The notes beneath the pieces are model-generated. The model saw only the letters and a list, made by a program, of their open reading frames with translations, had not been told where the DNA came from and ran no database searches. Positions 22,701 to 36,307 of a stretch of DNA of 64,000 nucleotides are shown piece after piece; the first letter of the stretch is position 1, and each line of letters starts with the position of its first letter. Source of the DNA: Allacma fusca. Lineage: Eukaryota; Arthropoda; Collembola; Symphypleona; Sminthuridae. The DNA is taken from contig OX359245.1 of NCBI GenBank assembly GCA_947179485.1, positions 71,597,067 to 71,661,066 on the forward strand, in the 5' to 3' direction. The position numbers and the translations under genes were made by a program.

Positions 22701-23738
22701 TTGCTCATGACCCTGCCAATTTTGGCAAATGTCACCAATTATTTAGTTAGTAAAATTACACAGATACAGTAAAAATTCCTGCAATAGCATACGTTTAGTT
22801 TATTGTGATACACAAACTGTGAATGAGATGAACAAAATTATCGTAATTAATTAATAGTTAAATGATAATTCAATTCTGGAACGTAACAACAGAAAAAACA
22901 GCATGCAGGAGCAAGACGTTACAAATTTTTATGAACTTCATTATTATTTTCTGCCCGTAATGTAATCTCGTGTCGTTCGTTCAAGCAAGTCTCTGTTGCA
23001 GAGGACGTTATCTCTGTAAAAGATACTTGAAAGACATGTGTCCTCATGTTGACTAAAAATGTGTGGGAATATTTCCATGTACCAGTATGAAATTTCTTTC
23101 CATGAAAAAGCTCATAGGGACTTTATTTGTTACAAAAAATAAGCTGAAGTTAAGGAAAAAACATTGTTTGATTCCTGGAATCCTAGTTTCCGTACAATGC
23201 AAGTAATCATACACGTATCATTTTCTCCTAATAATGTTCTAACAATAATCCCTCACATCTAATTCGAGGAATTGTCTTATAATTTCTAGTCTACTCTTTT
23301 AAAGTCGAGTAACTTTTCTATGAAATTTAAAACTATTTGGCTTCTATTACACGAGCAGGCGTCCAAAATTTCTCAGAAAAAAATTCAATCTCATCCCACA
23401 GCCTCAGTCGCATATTAATTCCCTAACTCCCTGATTTTCATTCATTCAGAAAGTAAAGTCCCGCAAGTTATTTTATTATGCAACAACCTTTTGAAGTTAA
23501 TTAAACACGTAAAAGTTGAATAATTACATACGAGGTTCATTATGTTTGCAGGAGTAAGTGCAATTCCAAGTAAGTTTAATCAATCCTACCAAAAAATTCC
23601 CTGGAAATTTGGAATGGTCCTACAGCAATGACTTTGCAATGATCACTTCCAATTAGCAAACCTAGTAATGGTTTGTCATAGACACAATTTTACATTTAAA
23701 TGTAAGTAATGGGGTTTTACAGAGACACATCGTAAGAA
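19739..23738. other. Gene-poor intergenic DNA
   Basis: 4 kb without a supported gene or transposon boundary. Open frames are short and AT-rich. A tRNA-like A-box string near 20030 lacks a convincing partner B box. Confidence 0.5.
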
Positions 23739-23746
23739 CCTGCGGC

Positions 23747-24708
23747 CAGAGATGCGCAGCCTTCCAACAAGACTGAATTAAAGGCGGGAAGCTTATTTTC
23801 GTAGCATTTAGAATAGACAGAATGAAAGGTTATTGGCCATATTTTTTCCTGAAGGCTGAGCTAAGCGTTTATAAATCCCAACGAAAATAGAACGAGAAGG
23901 AAGGGTATCTAAAAAAGAGCCTTCTGCCACCCTAAAGGCTTCCATATGAAATTTGAGCAGCACTCTTTCGGAGGTACACAATTTAATTTATAAAGCTTAT
24001 GGACACCACTATAGACCACGGGAACTTAAAACCGTATTATTTACATACATTGAGATAATTGTAATTAATTATATATAAGCGCAACCATCCAGATTATCCG
24101 TATATAACTTTTGGACTGGGACGACAAACAGTGGCTATATTAAATCCTGATGATGCAAAACTTTTAATTGGTGCTCTACAAACGTAATCGATCTGTACAA
24201 GAATAGAGCAAGCAAAAACTTGCCTGTACCACAAAAACGTACTTTTCTTCGATCGATTACCTTAGGGGTTCATTATTTCCCTTGGCCGTGTCCCTGGCCT
24301 TCGAAAGCTGGAATATTTACTGCTCTTAAACAAGGGCAAACAAAATGTATGCAGATTTCAACCGCTAAGACGATATCTTCTGTTGTCAAACTGAATCATC
24401 TACTTTTAAATTGCTGAGAATTATTTAGCTCAATAGAGCGATAATATTTCCGAAATGCTTGTTAAATGCACCCATAATAACGAAGATTTATTCCTTCATT
24501 AAGTAAACTCAGATGATTGAACAAATTGAAGGAAGGTTATTTTTATCGGAAGACTGAAGGCGAAAATGTGTTTATACTTTTTAGAAGTAAGGCTGAGGGA
24601 GGGTCAAATATTTCAAGAGCTTCTTGTAAGATATGTTGAAGTATGAAATTTTATAATATTTCAGCATCAGATGGCTTCTTGAAAGGCTATTTCAGTTGCG
24701 CATCTCTG
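23747..24708. mobile_element. hAT-type MITE with CAGAGATGCGCA ends
   Basis: 962 bp. It starts CAGAGATGCGCAGC and ends GTTGCGCATCTCTG. Flanks CCTGCGGC (23739-23746) and CCTGCGAC (24709-24716) are an 8-bp duplication with one change. The start fits YARNG. The internal 65-codon frame at 24220-24417 is not recognisable as transposase. Confidence 0.8.
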
Positions 24709-24716
24709 CCTGCGAC

Positions 24717-27136
24717 TGCATTTAAGCTACCTTATGGCGTCTCACAGTACCCCACAAACTCAATCCTACAAAGAATTTCTTAATTTTGAGCCCAATATCT
24801 ACTTTCTAAATTGCACAATCATTCATGGGATCATACGTTGCTGAGGAAGTTCACAAAATCCGGCTCAGACATCTCCTTTACAAAATTTGAAGAGCAACTC
24901 CAGAATAGTCGAGCCGGGCGGGATGAGACACACATTACTGTGCATTCTGCAATTGAATAGGGCTATTGATTAGGGCGGAAATGATTAGGAATTATTAAAA
25001 AGTAAAAATTTGTCGCGTAACTTTTTCAAATTGTCTTCAGCCATGCAACCTAAATAATGTACTCAGATTGCACACAAATTTTAGAATTATGTTCGAAATT
25101 AAGTTATAAAGGCTATCATTAGGTCGGTGTAATTTAACATTAAATTAAGGTGAATCGCAAAATAATTGCAAAACTTTTGTGAAGATCTGCATATATAGAT
25201 ACGTGTAATTATATTTACTTACACAAGTGAATTGAATACAGCTATCAATTTACCAGAGTTCTATGTAGTTTCGAAGATATACAATTATACTTGAAAGGTT
25301 TTGCATGGTAAGTCCATCAAGTGGATTAATTGTATTTTGTATTCATCCCTCATTGTGTCACTTAATTGTGTCCCTTATTTCCTCAAGCATGAAGACGTGA
25401 GAGTAATTTTCAGACGTTTTTCTCACAGTGCCCCAAATAAATCCTCCCGACTGTCTCAAATGGATTCTTAAAGGAAACTTGAGTTCAATGTATAGAGGAG
25501 AAATGTATAATAAAATTACCATAATAATTAAGTGCAAATAAATCCCAGTTGATTGTAGAACATCCTCGGAAGTGCCTAAACAGACACATGTCAGAGCTAT
25601 AAGCTTCAGGCTATTTTATTAAGCTAGAGATTCCCCTACTGGTTTACAGTAGACCAACGTCACTGCGAGTAATTCAATTGAAAGCACTCAAGTTGAGTCA
25701 ATTGAGTGGGCGATTTCCGGGCTCATACACAGCATGTGGTACTTGTGAGGGAAGTTATATTTTTTATACTCTATTATCATTTCACTCTCTCTCTCTACAA
25801 GAGCATATCTAGAAGTAAGAACTTTACAACTCAACTTTTCACACAACAAAATGTTGCGTGGGTGTTAAAAGGTTAATGCATGCAACACAGAGCAAATTTA
25901 TATGGCTCTTTCAAAATACATACAAAACTTAGGACTTATTGTTAGTACAACCATGGGTCTCCATCCCGTATTACTGAAGATAATTAATAGGTATAATAAA
26001 AGCATTACATGTAAGCAAATGGACTATAAATGTGGTACTGGACAATATACCCAATACAAAACTTTACCAGGGAAGTTTTGACAAAACCGTAAATTTCAGT
26101 CTGATTTAATTTGTTCATTTTCCTTCGTCAAGAATCATCTGAGGTTTGGACTTCCCCTCACAGAACAAATGATGTCTTTTGATAAAGTTTTAATTCTATA
26201 TGAAAGTGGTTCTCAATTTCCAGAAAGAGTGAAACGATTCCGAGCGTTCAGTTGTTGAGTGCAATCCTCTGTAAAAAAAATCCCTTTAATCACCGCTGAT
26301 TAAAGCTACGGAAATTCTGTAAAGTCATGTATGTATGTATTTGTATTGGCCCAAATGACTAGCAGAAGTTTAAAAGCCCCGAGCATTGAAGAACTTCCAG
26401 CTATTTGCACAAACACAATGAAACCATCCTTTCAATAAGGTAAGGATGTTCGCATTGGCAAGGATTTCATATACACTTTGGGGTAAGGCTGGATAATCAA
26501 AATAAAGTTACTCATCGAACATTCCACGTCCTCCTTTTGTAGGGATTCTCATCCATATTTTGTACTTAACTGTGACTTCATTGCATGAGGTTCGACGGGT
26601 TTACCTGGAAAGAGATTTGTATTCCGTATCATGTGCATCAAATGAGGTGTTATCCTTTTTTCCTCTCATGGGCTCTCAGTTCAAATAAATTTTATTGCTT
26701 TAGTCAATTGTCATGTAGAAAGAGACGCGACTGGAAGACTTCTCCTGAAACAAGATTCCATTCTTACTGTTGTATGGCTAATGTACGTGGATTTTTTCCA
26801 ATGGAGTAAAAATATTTGGATTTCTTCCTATTCCTTAAAATATTAATGTTTCGTCTTGCAAGGGCGCAGGTTTTTAATGGGATATTTCCCTCTCAGTTGA
26901 AGTGCTCTGTGAACCGCGATGTTTTAATTTACGGCTGTTCTTCATCAAAAAACCATGAGCTGAAACATTCTATGGAGCTTCAAGCTCCCAAGTTTGTTTA
27001 ATTAAGGGGTGAGCACGATCATGAATAAAAATGTCTGGCATGCATTTTTGGATGGTTCCTACTAATTTTGTAATATCAAAGAAAATTGGAGATTTTGTGC
27101 TTTGGAATTTTTGCATAACAGTATGAAATCTCATCA
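24717..27136. other. Gene-poor intergenic DNA
   Basis: No supported gene, RNA or bounded repeat. Short frames at 26585-27001 lack any family pattern. Confidence 0.5.
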
Positions 27137-27144
27137 GAATCCCC

Positions 27145-28505
27145 CAAAGGTGGGCGCCTCCCCTACATGTAGGGCCCACAAGTAGCAAAATATAGGCTGC
27201 AAAAAAAATCTCATGTTAATTGTAGGCATTATAGGATAGGGGGATAACTTGTTGTGTAGATTGCCTATAAAATGTGTTGGGCATAATAACTTATTCATAT
27301 AAATGTAGGCTAAATGCAGGCGCACATTTTACATGCATTTATATGTTAGGTAGATGTACTTACTATGCTGTGGACATTTTCTACTGTTTAAATAGTGCTT
27401 CCTTACATTTTTTTTAATAAAATTGATGAATAGCTAGGAAAGTAATGTTGTTCCTAAGTGCAGTTATAATTAAAAATTTGTTAAATTTTCAAGAAGTATT
27501 CAAATTAGTTATCCTGAGGGTGCATACATGGGGTTATGTATATTTTCTAAGGAAAAGAACACTTCAAAAGTCTTGCAGTAAGTTCCCTAATAGTGATAGA
27601 TAATGTTATTATGTTTCTTAAAAAGTTAAAGTTTTCCCAGGTGATGTCAAGAGCGGAGGGGAACTACAAACACATATATATATTGGCGCTATCATACATA
27701 CTATATATCGTCGCTGAAGAGGCAAAATGGAATACATGCATTTTCGATTAAAATCAAAATGGTCTACATGCAGTTTTACTAAATGCAAAATGGAATAGAT
27801 GCATCAAGTTTTAAAAGCAAAATGGACTAAGTGCAATTTCGTCTAAAAGCAAAATGGTCTACTTACAATTTCGCTTTAAAGCAGAATTTCCATTAAGTAT
27901 ACACGCATGTAGACCATTTTGCTTTTAGTGAAAACTGCATGTAGTTCATTTTGCTTTCAGGAAAGCTTGCAACTATTCCGTTTTGCCTTTAAGGAAAAAG
28001 GCATGTAGACCATTTTGCTTCTAGTCGAAATTGCACTTAGTCCATTTTACCTCTTCAGCGACGATATAACTCTCTTATTGTTAGTGGAGGTACTTCAATT
28101 ATGTATGATATACGACCTAAGTTTGGGATGAATTAATAAAACGTATAACGCCGGGAGATAACCAATTTGACATAGGGGAAATCCTTGTAGGGAGACAACT
28201 CAGGCGTTCCTATATCAGCACAGATTCCCTATAAAATGTTACATATTACTCACAGGCGCAAATATAGGCTACAATTATGTAGGCGTAAATGTAGGCTGTG
28301 GATTTTTTTAAGAATATGCAGGCGTATATGTAGGCTATAGTTTTCTTTTTAAAAAAGTAGACATCTAGGTAGGCTTGCGAATAATCCTTCCATATATGTC
28401 GGTGTATTTGTTTTAGCGACATTAATGTAGGCAAAATGTAGGCAGGATCGGGTATTAAAAATATATGTAGGATATAGGCGAGGCAAACTATTTTGCCCAC
28501 CTTTG
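27145..28505. mobile_element. hAT-type MITE, CAAAGGTGGGC family, with nested element
   Basis: 1361 bp. It starts CAAAGGTGGGC and ends GCCCACCTTTG, a perfect 11-bp inverted end, between perfect 8-bp duplications GAATCCCC (27137-27144 and 28506-28513). Both arms are rich in degenerate TGTAGGC/TAGGCG words. A second inverted element lies inside at 27704-28068. No transposase. Confidence 0.88.
27704..28068. repeat. Large inverted repeat made of tandem ~32-nt units
   Basis: The ends TATATCGTCGCTGAAGAGG and its inverse are near-perfect. The left arm holds about five units of the type GCAAAATGGTCTACATGCA, and the right arm about four in the opposite orientation. A transcript could fold into a hairpin of roughly 170 bp with many mismatches. 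Confidence 0.8.
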
Positions 28506-28513
28506 GAATCCCC

Positions 28514-29588
28514 TATTTTTTCTTTAGCTGCGCTCCTCAAGGATAATTTCTCCGACGTTCCTCCTTATCTCCTCTAGTTTAGCTATTAGTTAATATCTGT
28601 TTATTCGATGTGCCCAAGTATTGTAAGGAGATGGAGAAGAAAAAGGGTGGAGTCTGACATTGTCCACAGTAACGATGTGGTTAAACTTGTGGAGGGACGC
28701 CGGCGGGACATTCAAATGTGTGGAGAAGATGGGTTTATATACGGATGGCTGTAACATGTACGAAATATCCAGATCAATCTAATTCCTGTTTTATTTACAT
28801 TGCTGCTTCTGTTTCAGAGCTAATACCAATCAAAATAAACTTAATCCAAGCTTCTCATAAATGACATCATTATCAACCGATGGCTGAACACTTTTTACAT
28901 TTGACCAAAAGATTCTTGAAACTCTGGAACTAAATTTTCTACAAACTGGGGGAATCAAATATTTTATGAGCCAATTTTTATGTGGGCTCCGGGAGGTCAA
29001 ATGATTAGGGCCACTCTCACGTATATGGTAATATTAGCCAGTGCAAGGAAGCATAAGCAAAATGTTTCAAAAAAATTCAAAGAACGTTCCTTTCCCTTTT
29101 CCAGCGCTTGTGACTCTTCCGAGAGTTTAAGAAAATAAATGCAAACTATACTACTCCGCAAGCTTCAGAAAACCCTTCAAATTTGGTTCTGATTTTAATG
29201 AAAATGTTTGTTTTGCAAAAAAAGAGTGAACTCTATACACTTCACTCAGAATCTAATACCAAATTCTCTGCATGCTCAGATCCGAGTCAGATCCCAGGCA
29301 GGAGATGCTCTCAGAGTCAAAACCTCTTCCACAAGCTCTCCCTTTCCTTTCCCAGGTTTAGGAGGCAAAATCTTCCCTCTAACATTGGACATGTCACGTC
29401 CATATTTTTCATTCCCACAACGGAGCTTTAGCTTCCGCTTCACTGTAATATTCCTGTGCCCTCAATGCGAATACAAACATGAGCACACAAACATTATATA
29501 CATACAGATCTTCCTGTAAAGTCAACAGTTGATTTGAGATAGCTCAGAGAAAATATTTGAGTTGGAGGAGAGGTCATGTGTATTTTAC
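28514..29588. other. Intergenic, nothing recognised
   Basis: No supported feature; the overlapping frames at 29183-29519 have no family pattern. Confidence 0.4.
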
Positions 29589-31632
29589 TCAAGGATTTTT
29601 ATGACTAGGGTCAATAGTAGGATCGTACAAAATAAATATAGAGGCTAATAAAAGTATTTTTTCGGAGGTTTGGAACGCCGGCGGTAATTCCAGTGCAAAT
29701 GAAGCAAATGAAGTTCCAGTTTTCCCTGGGCGAAGTTTTGGGATCTCTGTCACGTCTCCCATGCTCCCAATTTTATCTCGAGACTCGGGAGCTAGGACGA
29801 TATAGGTGGCGGGATCTTTCGGTCCGGATTCCGACTTGGAGCAGGAGGATGTTGAGTGGAAGCAGCATTTTTTATTGGAATTACGTTCTTGAATGTGTGC
29901 TACTTTCCGGAACTTGTCATCGGTAATAAGTAAATAGCTTCGTTTTGAGCAGCAGTGTTTTTTCTCCACGACATCTCCGATGAAGAGGTTTCCGTTGAAG
30001 CAGGACAAGAACTGAAAATTTTTATAAATGTAATTAGGAATAAAATTGATGGAAAATGCGTGAGAAAAACTAGGATATTATACTTTGGCTTTCTTTTTCC
30101 CAGATTTGGATTTTTTCCCTTTTGAAAAAGTTCCAGCTTCCATTCGAAGCAGGACTTTTCCGTTCAATGACAGGAGATAGAAAATCTTCTCAATCACTTC
30201 TCCTGTTGAATTCAGCTTCCCATCGCTGGGTACTTCTGCTGCATAAAACAGTCTCCTTTTATCGGAGTCCACGATCTCGTAGCAGGTTTTTGAATTCTCC
30301 AGAACTGTAAATCATTAAAACTTCGAGATTGCATCGAGAAACCTTACGATGACAATGAGTATTGAAGGACGGCTGAGTTTTTTAAAGAAATTACATCGTA
30401 CGTTTTTAAAATCAAGAAGACCTCCACATATCAACGAATTTGCGAGATAACCAAATATTGAATTCGAATTTTATGAGCAATCGATCAATGTGTATGTTTG
30501 TTCGATGCATCGGCCCTTTCCGTGACTAAGAATATGCCATTGAGCTTTTGTCACCCGTCAATCAGCTGAGCTCAAGAAAGGTTGAATTTCACATAAATAA
30601 TTCACTTATCATCGCTACGCATCGACGAAGTTCTTGAATTCACCTATGCAGGTCTCCAGGAGAATTCAACAACATCATCGATGCAATTAAGATTTTGCAA
30701 CAGAGACTGCATCAAAGTAGATGAATATTTCGATGAGGGGGTATTTTTAAAAGCTGATAATTTATCAATATCAACGTCTTCAATATTGGAGCTGTAATCC
30801 TTTGAAATGTTGCATCGATTACCTTCTCATTAACAAAATGTGGATTCATTGCATGGATTACTTCCACACTAACCAAATGTGGGTTCGATGCATCGATGAC
30901 CTCACTCACAAAATGTGGGTTCGATGCAGGTATTACCTTCTCAATGACAAACTGTGGGTTCGATGCAGCGATGACCTTTTCAATGACAAACTGTGGGTTC
31001 GATGCAGCGATGACCTTCTCAATGACAAACTGTAGGTTCGATGCATCGATTACCTTCTCAGTCACAAAATATGGGTTCGGTTCCCTTGAAAATAACCTCC
31101 TATCTCCTTTTATTAAAGGAATTACAATGTAAACATATTGAGCATAAACTTTGAATTACATTTCTGAGTGGAGAGAACGCACCTTACAAAAACACGCTTA
31201 GTTTGAGCAAGTACATCAAGAGGTGACAGTCTCATCGATGCATTGGATAATACTTGTTCCAGGTTCAACGGTGGAATGCTACTTGCGTCGACTACAATCT
31301 TTAAAGGACTGCCCTTCGGAGAAAGTTTAGAATTCCCAGCAAATCCTTGAACTATTGGTTTTGTCAGTAGATTATTTCTTGGTGGGCTAAATCCAGGTAT
31401 GGGTGATTGTTTCTGAGCACTTGAGCCCAGCCTGGGATCGACTTTACTGTTAACATCTGTGCTGATATCAGCGATGTTCCCAACGGTTGTTCTAGCCGCA
31501 GTTGGAGATTGTGGGCCGTTGTAAAGAACACCGGCTTTTGGGACAAGCTGTTTTTTCGACTTCGTCTTTGCTACAGGTGAGGGGCCAAAATCCATTTCAC
31601 TAGCTCCGTTATTGGCTCTACCTTTTTTCCCA
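29589..31632 (-). CDS. Phospholipid scramblase-like protein (3 exons seen, 5' end missing)
   Basis: Minus-strand exons 31632-31188, 30304-30084 (or from 30296) and 30011-29589. The first begins at an acceptor (TTTGTGCAG), so the start codon lies in an unseen upstream exon. Exon A encodes a basic, Pro/Ser-rich region. Exon B has the pattern CYEIVDSDKRRLFYAAEV, like the scramblase segment NKYEIKNSLGQRVYFAAE. Exon C has CFNGNLFIGDVVEKKH, and ends with ALELPPAF..EKILLLASIFILYD, matching the family's FPLDLDVKMKAVLLGAxFLIDF. Scramblases move phospholipids between bilayer leaflets or act as nuclear factors. The Cys-rich palmitoylation stretch is not evident. The phase between exons A and B fits only with the acceptor GGAG at 30297-30300 or with an extra small exon. 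The family call is probable, not certain. Confidence 0.55.
30819..31078. repeat. 39-bp minisatellite in a scramblase-like gene intron
   Basis: Five to six copies of a unit containing TGTGGGTTCGATGCAGCGAT with divergence towards the left. Because 39 is a multiple of three, frames on both strands stay open and mimic a 13-residue repeat protein. The rest of the intron (30480-30710) is dotted with related CGATGCATCGA-type words. Confidence 0.85.
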
Positions 31633-31994
31633 CTGCACAAATATTAATGTAAATTACCTTTAAATTTAGAATATAGTACCGTTATTAAACTGTCTGAAAT
31701 TCTGATGTAATAAATTAAAAAATAATTATTCCATTCAATATTGAAATGTATTGCGCGTACAATAATGCTCGTTAACACAACGACACTAGTAAAATGTGCT
31801 GTTCAATGTTGACGGACCGAACGGTGTTTCGGTAAGTAATTCAAAGTAAAAGTAAAAAATAATTTGATTGCCAATACAAAAAATAAAGAGCTCAAGACAA
31901 AATAAAATATAATATAAAAAATAAATAGTCTGAGAGGCCATTATAATGAATTTCATTGCTTGTAACAATCTGCGGCTCAAGCGTGGACAACTCT

Positions 31995-32870
31995 ATGGAA
32001 ATATTTCCAGAGTATCAAAAATATTTTTCAGAACTTTAAAAACATTTTTTCCATAACTTTAAAAAGTTTTTTCATGACTACTTTTAAAAGGTTTTTCAGA
32101 ACATTAAAAATATTTTTCACAACTTTCAACATGGTTTTTAAAAGTTTAAACCAAATGTGTCCAAAAGGTTCAGCCTACCTAAAATACTACATATTTTTTG
32201 CAGCTTTGCCTTCCCTACATACTAACCTACATTATTTATCAAAAATAAATTGCCTACCTATTTGCCTACATATATACTCCTGTAATGTTTCTGTCTTTTT
32301 TAGTCTATAAAGGCCTATTTTTAGCCTATAAAGACCTATTTTTAGCCTATAAAGACCTATTGTTTAGCCTATAAAGACCTATTTTAGCCTATAAAGGCTT
32401 ATTTTTTCAACTAAAAATCATCTATGTATGTACATGCAATCGTAGCATATGAAAAAAATCCAACTACTAAAATTTCAAGTATTTGAAGAATATTTTTGAG
32501 ATTTATTTTAAGGTTAAATCAAATAATTTCTTGAGATATTTGTCAATAGATTATTAAATATGCCTATTTTTACCTTTGCAAACTGCCTACCTTGTTCCTA
32601 AATAAAAAGTGAACTCTTGCAGGTCCTACATATAATATAGGATTAATTTTAGCGGTAATTACTGCACCCTATTTTACTACCTATAATTACTTGGATTTTG
32701 CATCCTGCCTATTTTTATCCTGTATATAGGCCTATAAATACGATAGGTGGACACCTTTGGTTTAAACATAACAATATTTTCAGAGCTTTAAATGGATTTT
32801 TGAGAACTTCAAAAGTATATTTAAGAATGTAAAAATATTTTTTAGAAAACCAATACTTTCAGAATTATTA
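31995..32870. repeat. Degenerate TTTTTCAGAACTTTAAAAA repeat, interrupted
   Basis: Irregular ~22-30 bp units are seen at 31995-32143 and again at 32768-32870, with a trace at 45568-45600. The MITE at 32152-32759 and the composite 32878-45559 lie between these pieces. Confidence 0.6.
32152..32759. mobile_element. hAT-type MITE, CAAAGGTG family
   Basis: 608 bp. Ends CAAATGTGTCC and, inverted, CAAAGGTGTCC, within perfect 8-bp duplications GTTTAAAC (32144-32151 and 32760-32767). The interior is filled with CCTATAAAG(A/G) words. Same family as 27145-28505 and 32878-45559. Confidence 0.87.
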
Positions 32871-33310
32871 TTTTAACCAAAGATGGGCCTTTTAATTTAC
32901 CTAGCCTATTTCTTTCCTATAATTAAACTAATTTAATGCGCCTACCTATTTACCTATAATTATAATCCTCGTAAAGTTATTTCCCCCTTTTAATGAAATG
33001 TTCAACCAGACGCCTTCCTTAAATCCTATAAAGGCTAAAGCAACACAAAGTTCCTTCCTATCTATAATATAGGAAACAGGGAGATGCCTACCTATAAATA
33101 TCCCTATTAATGTTCTTATAATAGTCCTTTTGGGAGCAACATGCAACTATACCCCATTAGGAAGCTTAAAACTACTGTTTCCCTATATAAGTACACCCTT
33201 AAAGTCCCTACAGAAAACCGAAAACCCCGCATGTGTGTATGTCCAAATATCCTGTACTTAATATTACTATTTATTTATTGCTACGTTGGTATGTTTGTTT
33301 GTTGATCTGT

Positions 33311-33583
33311 TGTAAATATATTTCATGAAGACTTTTCCCTTAGGAATATTACAGGTAAGGATCTGTCTCTAAAATTAACACACTGAAAATATTTCTAACC
33401 AGAGAGGCTAGTTCCTATCCCTTGTCCTATTCTATCCAGAATGTCCTCTCCGCACACACTCATCCTCTCATTTCTTAGCTATTTACATTTTCCATAGTTA
33501 AAGATATTCAGATAAGGATGTGGAGAGTTCTTCCTAAGGAAAACTTCTCTTCTAAATTAGCATGATATTTTAACATCCTTACA
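33311..33583 (-). repeat. 3' LTR of element 2
   Basis: On the minus strand starts TGTAAGGATG and ends ATTTACA. Contains two near-palindromes of the TTCCYNAGGAA type (33335-33346 and 33531-33541). Confidence 0.9.
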
Positions 33584-33878
33584 TTCCCCCTACGTACGGA
33601 AAATTTCGACCTCGAAATTGTAAAACATTTACATTGTATAGTAGACGGAATGAAGAGAATCATAAGGTAAAATTAATACAAACAAAAGTATTAAAGTGTA
33701 TAATTGACAATGTTGGTCTCAAGAGTGAACAAACTTGAGTACCAGGAAGAAACAAAAAACAAAAATAAAACTGAAATGATATTTATAATGGTACATTGTC
33801 AACCAAATACAATATAAATTTTGTATAAATCAATTGAATATACATTAATAAAATGTAATCATGAGAGCACTAGCGATG

Positions 33879-34124
33879 TCAGAAGATGGTAGTCCCTGGG
33901 TCTTCTCCTATTTCCTGAGGAAACTTCATAATGCTGTAAAGCTGGAGAGTGTCAATTACTCTATCCAGTTCCAGGGCATCTTCTTCATGTCGAAACAAGT
34001 ACTCCATGGATCTGATTGTTAGGACTGCTTCGTGTCTACTATTTAAAACATCTACGGAATATTTCTCATCCATACTGATACTAAGGAATATCAATAGAAA
34101 GACATGATTAACGAACATGATCAT
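33879..34124 (-). CDS. Small frame in the 3' region of element 2, unknown
   Basis: Up to 81 codons with a hydrophobic N-terminal stretch followed by a charged region. It lies between the Tc1 insertion and the 3' LTR. It may be a remnant of a third element gene or chance; I recognise no family. The rest of 33594-34454 shows nothing else. Confidence 0.2.
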   Translation of the reverse strand: MIMFVNHVFLLIFLSISMDEKYSVDVLNSRHEAVLTIRSMEYLFRHEEDALELDRVIDTLQLYSIMKFPQEIGEDPGTTIF

Positions 34125-34454
34125 CGTATTTACTTTTCCAATGGTACACAGGTATAGTTACTTGTACATATGTGTATATACGTAATCAAATATGTATTCA
34201 TAATAAGTTAATTTTATTTTCTTGGCACAATATAAGAAATGCACTCGGTAGAGTTTGAGTCAATTTATATTCAGGGTACCAAAACCGGGCACATCGTCGA
34301 ATTCGACCGTTGTATTTGCAGTGTTATTGTTACTTACGAAGTGGTTAATTTCTCAAATATTTTTGAGTTCCTAGGGAATTCACGATATGCCAGATTACAG
34401 TCACCCAATGACATAAAAGTCTGTAATAAAAGAAAAGTAATTTGGGTATTAATA

Positions 34455-36132
<1,678 letters not shown>

Positions 36133-36307
36133 TACACTCGATTTATCATACCAGAAGTTCACTGATAAGTCATTCCTAAGGAATAATGTTAATAATGTTT
36201 ATGAAAATTAAATAAGGCAATCACAGGAATACACAAATGAACTGAAAGTCGGCGTAGGTTACTGAAGAAAAAAAAATATAGCAAAGAGCACGCTGAACTT
36301 TTGGATC

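Noticed and set aside
30712..31132. Open frames on both strands encoding a 13-residue repeat
   Set aside because: They are the 39-bp minisatellite read in different frames; all frames are open because the unit is a multiple of three, and no start or splice context supports a protein.
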